Shown here in pieces: positions 18,245 through 27,306 of a stretch of DNA of 64,000 bases. Position 1 is the stretch's first letter. Every line of letters starts with the position of its first letter. A model generated the notes under the pieces. The model searched no databases. It saw nothing but the letters and a program-made list of their open reading frames with translations, and was not told the DNA's origin. The DNA lies in the NCBI GenBank assembly GCA_000824825.2, contig LM655171.1, forward strand, positions 117,691 through 181,690, written 5' to 3'. Origin of the DNA: Mesorhizobium sp. ORS 3324 (GTDB taxonomy: Bacteria > Pseudomonadota > Alphaproteobacteria > Rhizobiales > Rhizobiaceae). The position numbers and the translations under genes are program-made.

Positions 18245-20113
18245 TCAGGTTGACGGCGCGCGCACCGCTTCGGTCGCCTCCAGTGCCTGCATCAGCTTCG
18301 AGTCACGGTCGTAGACGTCGTCGAAATAGTCGACCTTGCCTGACATGTCCGGCCATGCAGTGAAATAGGCGACATAGACCGGTATGACGCGCGTGACATT
18401 CTCGGTCGAATGGCCGCGCTTCAGCTTCTCGGCGATGTCGTCTACCGAGGTGTCGAGCACCGCCGCCGCCATGCCGCGCGGATCCTGCAGGCGGATGCAG
18501 CCATGGCTCAGCGCGCGCATGTCGCGCTCGAAGAACGACTTCTGCGGCGTGTCATGCATGTAGATGGCGTGCTTGTTGGGGAAGAGTATCTTCAGTTCGC
18601 CGAGCGCATTGGCCTCGCTCGGCTGCTGGCGCACGCTGAACGGGACTTTGGCGCCGTAGGCGCCCCAGTCGACCGCGGCCGAGGGAATTCGCCTGCCGCT
18701 GGAATCCGTCACCTCATAACCGGCACGGTCGAGATAGCCCGGATCGCTGCGCAGCCTCGGCAGCATCTCGTTGACGATGATCGACTGCGGCACGCCCCAA
18801 TAGGGATGGAAATCGACCTGCTTGACCTGGTTGTAGAAGAAGGCGGTCTGGTTGGTGACCTTGCCGATGACCGCGCGGGTCTTCAGCTTCTCCTCGCCAT
18901 TGTCGATGTAGCTTGCGGTGAAGGCCGGCTGGTTGATGAAGACGCGCGGGCTGCCGAGATCGGAAGGCAGCCAGCGCAGCTCTTCGAGCGCGACACGAAC
19001 CTTCTCGATCCTATCGGCCCTGGATGTGCCGGCAAGCGAGGAAACGGTGCGCGGGCCGATGACGCCATCGCCCTTCATGCCGGCCCGCTTCTGCACGGCC
19101 TTGATCATTGGCACCAGTTCGGGATCGTAAACCTCGCTCTTGCCGAGCCTGGCAAGGATCTCGCCATAGTCGCCGCCCATCTCGTCATCGAGATTGCGGG
19201 CAATGAGCGTCAAGAGCTTGGGCAGTTCCGGGCTGCTTTCGCCGGGTTTCAAATGCAGCTTCGGATCGACAACGATCTCGTTCTCCTCGCTCGCCTGGAG
19301 CGATTCCAACTCGACGCGCAGGGCCTGGTATTCGGGGTTCTGCGGATGCCGCGATTCGAGATAGGTGCGCACTTCCTGGGTGTGCGCCAACGTCTTCAGC
19401 ACAGCTTCGAGATCGAGCGGCTTGGCCGGGAAATCGTAATAGCCCGTCATGCGGTTCGGATCGACGCGGCCGCTCTGGGCGTCATGGGCATAGCGCAGCA
19501 CACGCGCCGACAGCGCCATCTCAAAGCGGACCAGTTCCTTGGTCCGCTCTTCGGGCGTGGCGGCAATCGTGGCCGCCGGAACGTCGACCGAGTAGTCGGC
19601 CGGCGTCAGGCCATAGCTCGCCGCCTCGCCGAGCACCCGCACCGCGTCCTGCGCCCTGCTGTTAGGCGTGTCCCCGGTCACCCAGATGAAATCCGGATTG
19701 GCCGAATAATAGGCGATCAGCGCCTTGGCGATGTCGGGTTCGGCGAAAAGCTCATAGTCGACCAGCCCGGCCAGCGCGTTGCGGAACGCAGTGCTCGTCA
19801 CGGATGGCACAAAGGCAGCGTCCTGCGCGGTCGCAGGCGGTGACGCAGGCAACAGCGACTTGAAGTCGATGCGCACGAGACGGTCAGCCTTGTAGACGTT
19901 GTAGGTCGGGCTGTTGATCCTCGCGTCGCCCTCGCCTGGCTGTACCTTGCGCAGCTTCGGCGGCGGCGGAAATTCACCTTGCGGATGGTGCTGGATGCCG
20001 CCGCCGAACAGCATGTCGAACAAGCCTTGCGCGCTCGCCGACTGCTGCCCGAGGGCAAGTGCAGCCGCAATCGCGATCGGCATGACTGCCTTTTTGTTGC
20101 CGAGGATTTTCAT
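18245..20113 (-). CDS. L,D-transpeptidase, YcbB-like, with peptidoglycan-binding domain
   Basis: A 622-residue exported enzyme that forms 3-3 crosslinks or attaches proteins to peptidoglycan. It has a signal peptide (cleaved after QQSASA), a long scaffold region, a peptidoglycan-binding segment (VQKRAGMKGDGVIGPRTVSSL near residues 344-364) and a YkuD catalytic domain with HDTPQKSFF and SHGCIRL (His537, Cys539). The order scaffold, PG-binding, YkuD matches YcbB/LdtD. It is transcribed away from the rhodanese gene with a 337-bp shared upstream region. A second, smaller L,D-transpeptidase is encoded at 57434-58552. Confidence 0.93.
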   Translation of the reverse strand: MKILGNKKAVMPIAIAAALALGQQSASAQGLFDMLFGGGIQHHPQGEFPPPPKLRKVQPGEGDARINSPTYNVYKADRLVRIDFKSLLPASPPATAQDAAFVPSVTSTAFRNALAGLVDYELFAEPDIAKALIAYYSANPDFIWVTGDTPNSRAQDAVRVLGEAASYGLTPADYSVDVPAATIAATPEERTKELVRFEMALSARVLRYAHDAQSGRVDPNRMTGYYDFPAKPLDLEAVLKTLAHTQEVRTYLESRHPQNPEYQALRVELESLQASEENEIVVDPKLHLKPGESSPELPKLLTLIARNLDDEMGGDYGEILARLGKSEVYDPELVPMIKAVQKRAGMKGDGVIGPRTVSSLAGTSRADRIEKVRVALEELRWLPSDLGSPRVFINQPAFTASYIDNGEEKLKTRAVIGKVTNQTAFFYNQVKQVDFHPYWGVPQSIIVNEMLPRLRSDPGYLDRAGYEVTDSSGRRIPSAAVDWGAYGAKVPFSVRQQPSEANALGELKILFPNKHAIYMHDTPQKSFFERDMRALSHGCIRLQDPRGMAAAVLDTSVDDIAEKLKRGHSTENVTRVIPVYVAYFTAWPDMSGKVDYFDDVYDRDSKLMQALEATEAVRAPST

Positions 20114-20450
20114 GCATCACCCGCACCGGTTGAACCGGTTTCCCGTTCCGCGCCGTTAGACGGTCTCGCCCACCACATGGCGGATGTAAGGCGCGATCAT
20201 ACCGATTCACACTGATTCCGTTAAGCTTCTATAAATTTCCGCAGGCCTGTTGCAGAACGGTTTCACCTCCTTACGAGGTTCGGAACGGATAAGGCTGTTC
20301 GCGGTTCCAAACGCTTGCGAACACTCAGGCATTGTCGCGTCACCATCGATGGTAGTGCGGCGCCGGGCGTGACAACATCGCTTCGTGACAAAAAGCGGTC
20401 TTTGTGATCGAAATTGCAGCGGCTGCAAATCGTGGCCGGGAGGATCTGCC
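20114..20450. other. Divergent promoter region, no gene seen
   Basis: A 337-bp gap between the L,D-transpeptidase and rhodanese genes. An AT-rich stretch with CTATAAAT (about 20229-20236) could be a -10 element. I see no further gene or repeat. Confidence 0.45.
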
Positions 20451-20852
20451 GTGAAGAAGGGTTATCGTCAGCTTCTCGATGAGGCGAATGCCGAGATCGA
20501 AGTCGTGTCGCCTGAGGAAGCCGCGTCCTTGCTGGAGGACGAGGACACGATCTTCGTCGATCTGCGCGACCCTCGCGAAATCGAGCGCGACGGCAAGATC
20601 CCAGGCGCCAAGCATGTGACCCGCGGCATGCTGGAGTTCTGGATCGACCCCGAGAGCCCCTATCACAAGCCGTTCTTCGCCTCGGGCAAGAGCTTCGTCT
20701 TCTTCTGCGCCGGCGGCTGGCGCTCCGCTCTTGCCACCAAGACGGCGCAGGACATGGGCCTTACGCCGGTCAAGCATATTCTCGGCGGCTACACCGCCTG
20801 GAAGGCGGCCGGCCTGCCGGTCGAGCCGGGTCAGAACAAGAAAGCGGACTGA
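20451..20852 (+). CDS. Rhodanese-like sulfurtransferase
   Basis: A 133-residue single-domain rhodanese. The motif VDLRDPREIERDGKIPGA is the conserved Cdc25/rhodanese region and the active-site loop FFCAGGWRSA carries the persulfide-forming Cys86. The GTG at 20451 was chosen because GGGAGG lies nine bases upstream; the frame extends to 20385 without a better start. Single-domain rhodaneses act in sulfur transfer or cyanide detoxification; the physiological acceptor is unknown. It converges on the alpha/beta hydrolase gene with an 8-bp gap. Confidence 0.9.
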   Translation: MKKGYRQLLDEANAEIEVVSPEEAASLLEDEDTIFVDLRDPREIERDGKIPGAKHVTRGMLEFWIDPESPYHKPFFASGKSFVFFCAGGWRSALATKTAQDMGLTPVKHILGGYTAWKAAGLPVEPGQNKKAD

Positions 20853-20860
20853 TCGACCGA

Positions 20861-21769
20861 TTAGTGCAGCATCGATTCGTGCTGCCCCGTCACGAAGCCC
20901 ACCGCGCGCGCGACGACATCCTTGTCGGCAAGGATGCGGCGGTGGCCAAGCCCTTCGGCCCAATGGAGCCGCACATGATCGCCGGCACCCGCATAGCGCT
21001 TAGCATGGTCGGCATGGACTTCGCGATCGTCGGGCGCATGGATGACCAGCGTCGGCACCGGCACCTCGGCAAGCTGGCGGTCGCCGGTGAACTCGCTGAG
21101 CGGCCGGCCCGACAGATGCTTCACCCTGTCTGCCATCGCGACCCGGGAGCGCGGCCCTACATTGAGCCTGCGGCTGAAGTCATCGAAGATCGCAGGCATG
21201 GAACTGGGCGCCGCGATCAGCACCAGCTTCTGCGCCGCGAGCGGCGGCATGCCTTTCACGGAGGCCGCGACCGCATTGGCGGCGATCGCGCCACCGAAGG
21301 AATGGCCGACCACGGCGGCGAACGGCCCGAACCATTCGCCAGCCACTCGCGCCGCGTCGACAGCGGTCACCATGTTGAGATGGCGGCCGAGAGAATGGCC
21401 GTGCCCCGGCAGGTCGAGCGAAACGACCTTGTGGCCGGCGTCCCGGAATCCTTCAATCAGTGCGCGCATATATTCGGTGCGCGAGCGCCAGCCATGGATG
21501 ACGAGCACGGTACCGCGGGAGCCCCTGCCCGGCTCTGGCCGGAACTCATGCGCCGCGACGCAATCCGTCCTGGTCTTCAGCCTGTGATGGCGTGCCTCGG
21601 CCATGAATGCGGCAGCGCGCTCGACGGCGCGACGCTCGCCATCGCTCTGCGCCTTGACGTTGGGCGTGCGGCAGAACAATTCGAACGCGGCGCGGCCGCT
21701 GAGGCGCGGTGCGACATGCTCGGCCGCGCCGAATACGCCCCGGATGACCTTCAATCCAAATGATGCCAT
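20861..21769 (-). CDS. Alpha/beta hydrolase
   Basis: A 302-residue hydrolase with the oxyanion segment VIHGW (about 90-94), the nucleophile elbow GHSFGG (Ser157), a candidate catalytic Asp in HAPDD (247/248) and His276 in GLGHRRIL, so the triad is complete. The sequence resembles esterase/lipase-type hydrolases that act on small esters. It has no signal peptide. It is divergent from a MarR-type gene, and two palindromic operators in the 47-bp gap suggest that MarR represses it, as is common for hydrolases handling toxic esters or peroxides. The substrate is unknown. Confidence 0.88.
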   Translation of the reverse strand: MASFGLKVIRGVFGAAEHVAPRLSGRAAFELFCRTPNVKAQSDGERRAVERAAAFMAEARHHRLKTRTDCVAAHEFRPEPGRGSRGTVLVIHGWRSRTEYMRALIEGFRDAGHKVVSLDLPGHGHSLGRHLNMVTAVDAARVAGEWFGPFAAVVGHSFGGAIAANAVAASVKGMPPLAAQKLVLIAAPSSMPAIFDDFSRRLNVGPRSRVAMADRVKHLSGRPLSEFTGDRQLAEVPVPTLVIHAPDDREVHADHAKRYAGAGDHVRLHWAEGLGHRRILADKDVVARAVGFVTGQHESMLH

Positions 21770-21788
21770 AGTGGCGGTCCATCCATTC

Positions 21789-21822
21789 GTTCAAGCATGA
21801 ACATAATAGTTCAAACATGAAC
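21789..21822. promoter_or_regulatory. Twin palindromic MarR operator
   Basis: Two near-identical 14-bp palindromes, GTTCAAGCATGAAC (21789-21802) and GTTCAAACATGAAC (21809-21822), are spaced exactly 20 bp apart, two helical turns on the same face. The second overlaps the ATG of the MarR gene. They fill the gap between the divergent hydrolase and MarR genes. Confidence 0.85.
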
Positions 21823-22269
21823 ATTAAGCAAGAGCTGCCCTGGGACAATCCGCGCTTTCGCAACTGGGTTGCGGTGGCGCGCGCCTGCCATGTGCTGGAG
21901 CGCACGCTGGCGGTGAAGCTCGCGCCGCTCGACCTGAAGCCGGCGCAGCTCGACGTGCTGATGAACCTCTACCGCCACCCCGGCATGTCGCAGCACGATC
22001 TTGCCCGCAAGCTGCTCGTCGGCCGTTCCAACATCACCATGCTGCTGCCACAGTTGGAAGCCCGCGGCCTGCTGCGCCGCGCAGGCGACGAGAAGGACAA
22101 GCGCGTGCTGCGGCTCAATCTTACGGAAGCCGGCGAGGCTCTGTTGATGCGTGCGCTGAAGGTGCATATGGCGCTGATCGAGAAGGCGATGAGCCAGTCG
22201 ACGCAGGAGCAGTGCGACATGATCGGCGAGCAGATGCGCAAGATCGCCGAGGTGCTGAAGGAAGCCTGA
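21817..22269 (+). CDS. MarR-family transcriptional regulator
   Basis: A 150-residue winged-helix regulator. The DNA-binding part LKPAQLDVLMNLYRHPGMS followed by QHDLARKLLVGRSNITMLLP and the wing AGDEKDKRVLRLNLTEAG are characteristic of MarR. The ATG at 21817 lies inside the second operator palindrome and has no Shine-Dalgarno upstream, and no other in-frame ATG is available, so the mRNA may be leaderless. It probably represses itself and the divergent hydrolase gene. The inducing ligand cannot be predicted. Confidence 0.9.
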   Translation: MNIKQELPWDNPRFRNWVAVARACHVLERTLAVKLAPLDLKPAQLDVLMNLYRHPGMSQHDLARKLLVGRSNITMLLPQLEARGLLRRAGDEKDKRVLRLNLTEAGEALLMRALKVHMALIEKAMSQSTQEQCDMIGEQMRKIAEVLKEA

Positions 22270-22305
22270 GCGCAGGTTTGCTACGACTTGGCTTAGGTCT
22301 GCCGA

Positions 22306-22350
22306 TTTTTCCGGCGAGGCTGGCCTGCAAATGGCGGCCTCACCGGAAAA
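22306..22350. terminator. Bidirectional terminator hairpin
   Basis: TTTTTCCGG...CCGGAAAA arms with further imperfect pairing (GAGGC/GCCTC) form a long hairpin between the convergent marR and PPOX genes. The T-run on one arm and A-run on the other suit termination in both directions. Confidence 0.6.
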
Positions 22351-22362
22351 TTGGGACACCTG

Positions 22363-22974
22363 CTACCACATCGTCTTTTTCGCCCGCTCCGGCCATTCCC
22401 TGTCATAGGTCTCGCCGTCGATGTTCTTGCGGCTGGTGATCTCGAGGATCCGGCCGGGCGTCGGCAGCGACTTCGGGTCGACATGCTTTGCCGGGTTCCA
22501 GAGATCCGAGCGCACGATGGCGCGGGCGCATTGGAAATAGACGGTGTCGACCGAGATCACCGTGACCGACCGGGCCGGCTTGCCGTCGACCGTGAAGGAC
22601 GCGCAAAGCTCGGCATCGGTAGTGATATGGGCGCGGCCGTTGATGCGCAGCGTCGTGCCCGAGCCGGGCACCAGGAAGAGCAGCCCGACGCGCGGATCGC
22701 GAATGATGTTCTTCAGCGAATCGGCGCGGTTGTTGCCGCGCCTGTCGGGCATCATCAGCGTCTTTTCATCGATAAGGCGCACGAAGCCGGCAAGATCGCC
22801 GCGTGGCGAGCAGTCCAGCCCTTCCGGCCCGCTGGTCGCCAGCGCTACGAAGGGCGAGGCCTCGATGAAGGCGGCATATTCGGGAATCACATGGTCGAGC
22901 TCCTTGACCAACGAGGCCTCGCCGGGCAGGCCGTAGAGCGTCTCGAGCTGTTCGACCGATGTGACGAGCGACAT
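22363..22974 (-). CDS. Pyridoxamine 5'-phosphate oxidase-fold FMN-binding protein
   Basis: A 203-residue protein of the PPOX split-barrel class. Recognisable parts are PFVALATSGPEGLDCSPRGD, DRRGNNRADSLKNIIRDPR and VGLLFLVPGSGTTLRINGRA, which form the flavin-binding barrel of the MSMEG_1061-like branch of oxidoreductases. It is not pyridoxine biosynthetic PdxH, because the PdxH substrate motifs are absent. Such proteins reduce diverse small molecules with FMN or F420. It is a single gene convergent with marR. Confidence 0.82.
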   Translation of the reverse strand: MSLVTSVEQLETLYGLPGEASLVKELDHVIPEYAAFIEASPFVALATSGPEGLDCSPRGDLAGFVRLIDEKTLMMPDRRGNNRADSLKNIIRDPRVGLLFLVPGSGTTLRINGRAHITTDAELCASFTVDGKPARSVTVISVDTVYFQCARAIVRSDLWNPAKHVDPKSLPTPGRILEITSRKNIDGETYDREWPERAKKTMW

Positions 22975-23070
22975 TTTTTGCCTCCTGACCTTTTGCCGGC
23001 GCTACTCCATGTCGATGACGCCTTGACGACAACCGGTTGCCGAATTTGGGCTCCCGCGCCCCTGGCTAGT

Positions 23071-23424
23071 CTAGCGGTCGCGGCTGAGGCCCTTCTCGGC
23101 AAGCTCGGCCAGATAAGCCTTCCAGCGCTCGTCCTTCTCATGGCCGAGCGTGTGAAGATAATTCCAGGTGAAGATGCCGGTGTCGTGGAAATCGTCGAAG
23201 GTGATGCGCACCGCGTAGTTGCCGATCGGCTCGATCTTGAGGATCGCGACGTTGCGCTTGCCGGGCACTGTCACCCTCTGGTCCGGCGAATGGCCCTGCA
23301 CCTCGGCCGAGGGCGAGGCGACGCGTAGCAGCTCAGCCGGCAATTCGAACGGTTCGTGCCCGGGAAAGGTCACGGTGAGCAGCTTGCGGTCCTTCGAGAC
23401 CCTCAGTTCCTTCGGCGCCGTCAT
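23071..23424 (-). CDS. DUF971 domain protein
   Basis: A 117-residue protein whose body (LRVSKDRKLLTVTFPGHEPF, VAILKIEPIGNYAVRITFDD and HDTGIFTWNYLHTLG) is the DUF971 / gamma-butyrobetaine hydroxylase N-terminal fold. These small proteins are often linked to iron-sulfur or molybdenum cofactor enzymes, and it lies divergent from moaA, which fits that link by context only. The ATG at 23424 has AGGAAG at good spacing; the frame extends to 23535 without a better site. Confidence 0.82.
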   Translation of the reverse strand: MTAPKELRVSKDRKLLTVTFPGHEPFELPAELLRVASPSAEVQGHSPDQRVTVPGKRNVAILKIEPIGNYAVRITFDDFHDTGIFTWNYLHTLGHEKDERWKAYLAELAEKGLSRDR

Positions 23425-23619
23425 GTTTCTTCCTGTATGCGTCGCGCCCTTCCCTACGCTGCTTCGCGCGAAGCGGAAAGGCCATGCGAGGCGGCCGACA
23501 GAGAATGTCGGTCGGGGAATGTTACCAAAGATCAAGACCTTCTATCTTGAATGCGGGACTGGATCGTATCACATAGCGATATATAACGACGCCGCTCAGG
23601 CCATGGGAAACGCTTGCAA

Positions 23620-24615
23620 ATGGACATGATCGACCCCTTCGGTCGCACGATCAGCTATCTGCGCGTGTCGGTTACCGACCGCTGCGATTTCCGCTGCACC
23701 TATTGCATGGCCGAGGATATGACCTTCCTGCCTAAGAAGGACCTGCTCTCGCTCGAGGAACTGGACCGGCTCTGCAGCGTCTTCATCGAAAAGGGCGTGA
23801 GGAAGCTGAGACTCACCGGCGGCGAACCGCTGGTCCGCAAGAACATCATGCATCTGGTTCGCCAGCTGTCGCGGCACCTCGAGAGCGGCGCGCTTGAGGA
23901 ACTCACGCTCACCACCAACGGCTCGCAGCTGTCGCGCTTTGCCACCGAGCTCGCCGATTGCGGCGTCAAGCGCATCAACGTCTCGCTCGACACGCTGGAT
24001 GCCGACAAGTTCCGCCAGATCACGCGCTGGGGCAATCTCGGCAAGGTCATGGAAGGCATCGACGCCGCGCAGGCGGCTGGGCTCAAGGTCAAGCTCAACG
24101 CCGTGGCGCTGCGCGACTTCAACGACGTCGAAATCCCCGAGATGCTGCGCTGGGCGCATGGCCGCGATATGGATCTCACCGTCATCGAGACCATGCCTAT
24201 GGGCGAGATCGACGCCGACCGCACCGACCAGTATCTGCCGCTGTCGCTGCTGCGCGCCTCGCTGGAGCGTCAGTTCACGCTGACCGACATCGCATATAAG
24301 ACCGGCGGCCCTGCCCGTTATGTTCATGTCACCGAGACCGGCGGCAGGCTCGGCTTCATCACCCCGATGACGCATAATTTCTGCGAAAGCTGCAACCGCG
24401 TCCGGCTGACCTGCACCGGCACGCTCTATATGTGCCTCGGCCAGGAGGACGCCGCCGACCTGAGAGCGCCGTTGCGCGCCTCCGAAAGCAACGAGCTGGT
24501 CGGCGAGGCCATCGACGAGGCGATCGGGCGCAAGCCGAAGGGCCATGATTTCATCATCGACCGCCGCACCAGCCGTCCCTCGGTATCGCGCCATATGAGC
24601 GTCACCGGCGGCTGA
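23620..24615 (+). CDS. moaA: GTP 3',8-cyclase MoaA (molybdenum cofactor biosynthesis)
   Basis: A 331-residue radical SAM enzyme that, with MoaC, converts GTP to cyclic pyranopterin monophosphate. The N-terminal 4Fe-4S motif is CDFRCTYC (Cys22, Cys26, Cys29). The second cluster uses Cys255, Cys258 and Cys272 (CESCN...MCLG). The protein ends in GG, required for the enzyme's activation. The LTGGEPL motif and TTNGSQL are also present. The ATG at 23620 is my choice; TTG at 23614 or ATG at 23626 are alternatives. mobA and mobB lie 2 kb downstream, so molybdopterin functions cluster loosely here. Confidence 0.95.
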   Translation: MDMIDPFGRTISYLRVSVTDRCDFRCTYCMAEDMTFLPKKDLLSLEELDRLCSVFIEKGVRKLRLTGGEPLVRKNIMHLVRQLSRHLESGALEELTLTTNGSQLSRFATELADCGVKRINVSLDTLDADKFRQITRWGNLGKVMEGIDAAQAAGLKVKLNAVALRDFNDVEIPEMLRWAHGRDMDLTVIETMPMGEIDADRTDQYLPLSLLRASLERQFTLTDIAYKTGGPARYVHVTETGGRLGFITPMTHNFCESCNRVRLTCTGTLYMCLGQEDAADLRAPLRASESNELVGEAIDEAIGRKPKGHDFIIDRRTSRPSVSRHMSVTGG

Positions 24616-24668
24616 TTTTTTCTCCGATTTGGTGCAGGATCACCCTGGTCACTGACCTTGGGGGCACC

Positions 24669-25166
24669 ATGAAGCATCTTCATCTGATCCAGGGCGCGCC
24701 TTTGGCGATCGCCTTGTCGTCCTTGCTGGCTATCGTCGCGGCCACGGCGGTTGCAAAACCATTCACCTACGTCAATGCGCGCTTCGGGACCGCTTGCACC
24801 TTTCCGGACGAGATTTTCAGCGACCGCTTGCCGGAGCCCGAAAATGGCGATGGGCAAGAATGGCTGAGCCCCGATGGCGCCAGCCTTATCTGCTCCGGCA
24901 TCTACAACGTCGACAACGACACGCCTAAGAGCTTCGTCGCCGGCGAAAAGGCGAACACCGGACCTGGCTACAAGATCACCTACAGCAAGACAGGCAAGAA
25001 CTGGGCGGTGCTCTCCGGCGTGAAGGGCGACAAGGTCTTCTACGAGCGGCGCCTGTTCGGAAAGGACGATGTCATCCGCAGCGTCTGGATCGAATATCCT
25101 TCGTCGCTCAAGGCGAAATACGATCCGCTGACCGGAGCCATCGCCTCTAGCCTGCGCGCCCCCTGA
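24669..25166 (+). CDS. Exported protein of unknown function
   Basis: A 165-residue protein with a signal peptide (hydrophobic segment to about residue 29, ending AVAK). The mature part has two cysteines (GTACTFP and SLICSG), likely a periplasmic disulfide, and a conserved-looking core YVNARFGTACTFPDEIF and KTGKNWAVLSGVKGDKVFYE. I do not recognise a named family. It follows moaA by 53 bp in the same direction but appears functionally unrelated. Confidence 0.7.
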   Translation: MKHLHLIQGAPLAIALSSLLAIVAATAVAKPFTYVNARFGTACTFPDEIFSDRLPEPENGDGQEWLSPDGASLICSGIYNVDNDTPKSFVAGEKANTGPGYKITYSKTGKNWAVLSGVKGDKVFYERRLFGKDDVIRSVWIEYPSSLKAKYDPLTGAIASSLRAP

Positions 25167-25275
25167 GACTACAAAGCGCTGCGAATAAACCTCCTGCGCG
25201 GACTTCCGGCCGATTTACCGCCGGTCCGTTCCGGCCTAGCCTCCAGAAGCGATTTTCGCATACAGGGGGATTCTC

Positions 25276-25635
25276 ATGCGCAAATTCATGCTTTCGCTCG
25301 CAATGCTTGGCGTCGCTTCGATGCCGGCAGCCGCCCAGTCGATCGGCGGCACCTACACGGTTTCCGGCACCAATTTCGACGGCTCGTCTTACGATGGCGA
25401 GGCAACCATCACGCTGACCAGCGAGACGACCTGCACGATCCATTGGGAAACTGGCGGATCGACCTCGGACGGCATCTGCATGCGCAACGACAATGCCTTT
25501 TCGGCAGGCTACGTGATGGGCAAGGAAATCGGCCTCGTCGTCTACAAGGTAGAAGATGACGGCTCGCTGCACGGGCTCTGGACCATCGCCGGCAAGGACG
25601 GCAACGGCACCGAAACGTTGACCCCGAAGAAATAA
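25276..25635 (+). CDS. Small exported protein of unknown function
   Basis: A 119-residue protein with a signal peptide cleaved after MPAAAQ. The mature part is rich in Gly, Thr and Ser and looks all-beta: GGTYTVSGTNFDGSSYDGEA, TCTIHWETGG and SLHGLWTIAGKDGNGTETL. Two cysteines (TCTIH, GICMR) may pair. The pattern resembles small lipocalin-like or beta-barrel periplasmic proteins, but no family name is certain. The preceding GGGGG about 8 bp before ATG is the ribosome site. A hairpin terminator follows at 25655-25681. Confidence 0.75.
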   Translation: MRKFMLSLAMLGVASMPAAAQSIGGTYTVSGTNFDGSSYDGEATITLTSETTCTIHWETGGSTSDGICMRNDNAFSAGYVMGKEIGLVVYKVEDDGSLHGLWTIAGKDGNGTETLTPKK

Positions 25636-25654
25636 GACCGCTGATTCAGTCAAG

Positions 25655-25681
25655 CTGGGCCACAACAATGCTGTGGCCCAG
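25655..25681 (+). terminator. Rho-independent terminator
   Basis: A perfect 10-bp stem CTGGGCCACA / TGTGGCCCAG with a 7-nt loop, followed by TTCTTT, ends the small exported protein gene. Confidence 0.75.
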
Positions 25682-25747
25682 TTCTTTGGCATTGCTGTTT
25701 CCCGCCTGCCTGCTAGAGGCTTGATCCAAGCCTAACCGGATACGCCC

Positions 25748-26668
25748 TTGCCTCTCTCGCCCAATCTTCGCGGCGCGCTGTTCATGGTTGTGGCCATGAT
25801 CGGCTTCACCCTGAACGACGCGATCACCAAGTTCTCCTCCGAATCGATGAATATGGCGCAGGTCATGTTCGTGCGGGGCGCCTTCGCCTCGCTCTTCGTC
25901 GGCCTGCTCGCCTGGCGGCGCGGTGCGCTTGCCGATCCCCGCACCATGCTGCAGCCGATGGTGGCGATGCGGGTCGCCGGCGAAGCCGGCGCCACCGTGT
26001 CGTTCCTGATTGCGCTTGCCCATCTGCCGATCGCCAATGTCTCCGCCGTGCTGCAGGCGCTGCCGCTGGCTGTGACGATGGGCGCTGCGCTTTTCTTCGG
26101 CGAAGGCGTCGGCTGGCGCCGCTGGCTCGCCATCGCTGTCGGCTTTACCGGCGTTCTGATCATCGTGCGGCCGGGCTTCGAGGGCTTCAGCGCCTATTCG
26201 CTGCTGGCGCTGACAAGCGTCGCCTGCTGCGCCGTGCGCGACCTTGCCACCAAGCGCATTCCGCAAGCGATTCCGACGATGCTGGTGTCGACGGCGACCG
26301 CGCTCGCAATGACCATCCTGGGCGCGCTGCTGCTGTCGCCGATGGGCGGCTGGACGCCGATGAGCGGCAAGGCAACCGCGCTGCTGGCGCTGGCGGCGGT
26401 GCTGGTGCTGATCGGCTACCAGTTCATCATCATGGCGATGCGCTCGGGCGACATCTCCTTCATCGCGCCCTTCCGCTACACCGCTTTGCTGTGGTCGATC
26501 CTGCTCGGTTTGGTCATCTTTGGCGACATCCCCGACCTGCCGATGATCATCGGCGCCTCGATCATCATCGGCTCCGGCCTTTATGCGCTCTACCGAGAGC
26601 GCGTCGTCGGCCGTCGGCAGCCTGCCGCCGAAAGCGCTGGACCCGACATGGCGCCGGACGGCATATAG
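25748..26668 (+). CDS. EamA/DMT-family transporter
   Basis: A 306-residue inner-membrane protein with about ten hydrophobic helices in the two EamA repeats (first: GALFMVVAMIGFTLNDAITK; second: YSLLALTSVACCAVRDLATK). This family exports metabolites such as amino acids or drugs; the substrate is unknown. The proposed start is TTG at 25748, since it begins immediately before the first helix; the ATG at 25784 lies inside that helix and would truncate it. It is followed by mobA with 5 bp between them, so the two may be co-transcribed. Confidence 0.85.
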   Translation: MPLSPNLRGALFMVVAMIGFTLNDAITKFSSESMNMAQVMFVRGAFASLFVGLLAWRRGALADPRTMLQPMVAMRVAGEAGATVSFLIALAHLPIANVSAVLQALPLAVTMGAALFFGEGVGWRRWLAIAVGFTGVLIIVRPGFEGFSAYSLLALTSVACCAVRDLATKRIPQAIPTMLVSTATALAMTILGALLLSPMGGWTPMSGKATALLALAAVLVLIGYQFIIMAMRSGDISFIAPFRYTALLWSILLGLVIFGDIPDLPMIIGASIIIGSGLYALYRERVVGRRQPAAESAGPDMAPDGI

Positions 26669-26673
26669 GCCCA

Positions 26674-27306
26674 ATGGACCGGAGCATTGCTGGAATCATC
26701 CTGGCGGGAGGCCAGTCGCGGCGGATGGGCGGCGGCGACAAACCCCTGCTGTCGCTGGGCAAAGCCAGGCTGATCGACCACGTCGCCGCGCGTCTCGGAC
26801 CGCAGGTCGCCACCCTGGCGCTCAACGCCAATGGCGACCCCGCGCGGTTTGCCGGCACGAACCTTCCGGTGCTTGCCGACACGGTTCCGGGCTATGCCGG
26901 CCCGCTCGCGGGCATCCTAACCGGCCTCGAATGGGCAGCGACGAACACGGCCTGCCAGTTGCTTGTGAGCATCGCCGGCGACACGCCGTTTTTCCCCGGC
27001 AATCTCGTCGAACGGTTGGCCGCTGCCGCTCGCGAACGGCCAGGCGCGATCGCCGTCGCCAGTTCCGACGGCAGATGGCACCCCACTTTCGCCCTGTGGC
27101 CCCTTGGCCTCGGCGACGCGCTGCGCCATTTCCTGGTCGAAGAGGACAACCGGCGGGTTTCGGCTTTCATGGAGCGGCATGGTTTTGTCGAGGTGGAGTT
27201 TCCGATGATCGAAGCCGAGGGCCGGCGGATCGACCCGTTCTTCAACATCAACACGCCGGACGATCTTGCCGAGGCCGAACGTCTGTTGCAAAGCCTGCAG
27301 CCATGA
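26674..27306 (+). CDS. mobA: Molybdenum cofactor guanylyltransferase MobA
   Basis: A 210-residue nucleotidyltransferase that attaches GMP to molybdopterin to give the guanine dinucleotide cofactor. It has the GTP-binding N-terminus IILAGGQSRRMGGGDKPLL (Lys23) and the metal-binding IAGDTPFF (Asp103). The C-terminal FFNINTPDDLAEAERLL is typical. It starts 5 bp after the EamA gene and overlaps mobB by 4 nt (ATGA), so mobA and mobB are translationally coupled. Confidence 0.93.
   Translation: MDRSIAGIILAGGQSRRMGGGDKPLLSLGKARLIDHVAARLGPQVATLALNANGDPARFAGTNLPVLADTVPGYAGPLAGILTGLEWAATNTACQLLVSIAGDTPFFPGNLVERLAAAARERPGAIAVASSDGRWHPTFALWPLGLGDALRHFLVEEDNRRVSAFMERHGFVEVEFPMIEAEGRRIDPFFNINTPDDLAEAERLLQSLQP

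Noticed and set aside
18410..19843. Forward frame of 477 codons antisense to the L,D-transpeptidase
   Set aside because: No family match and atypical composition; the reverse-strand gene has a signal peptide and catalytic motif.
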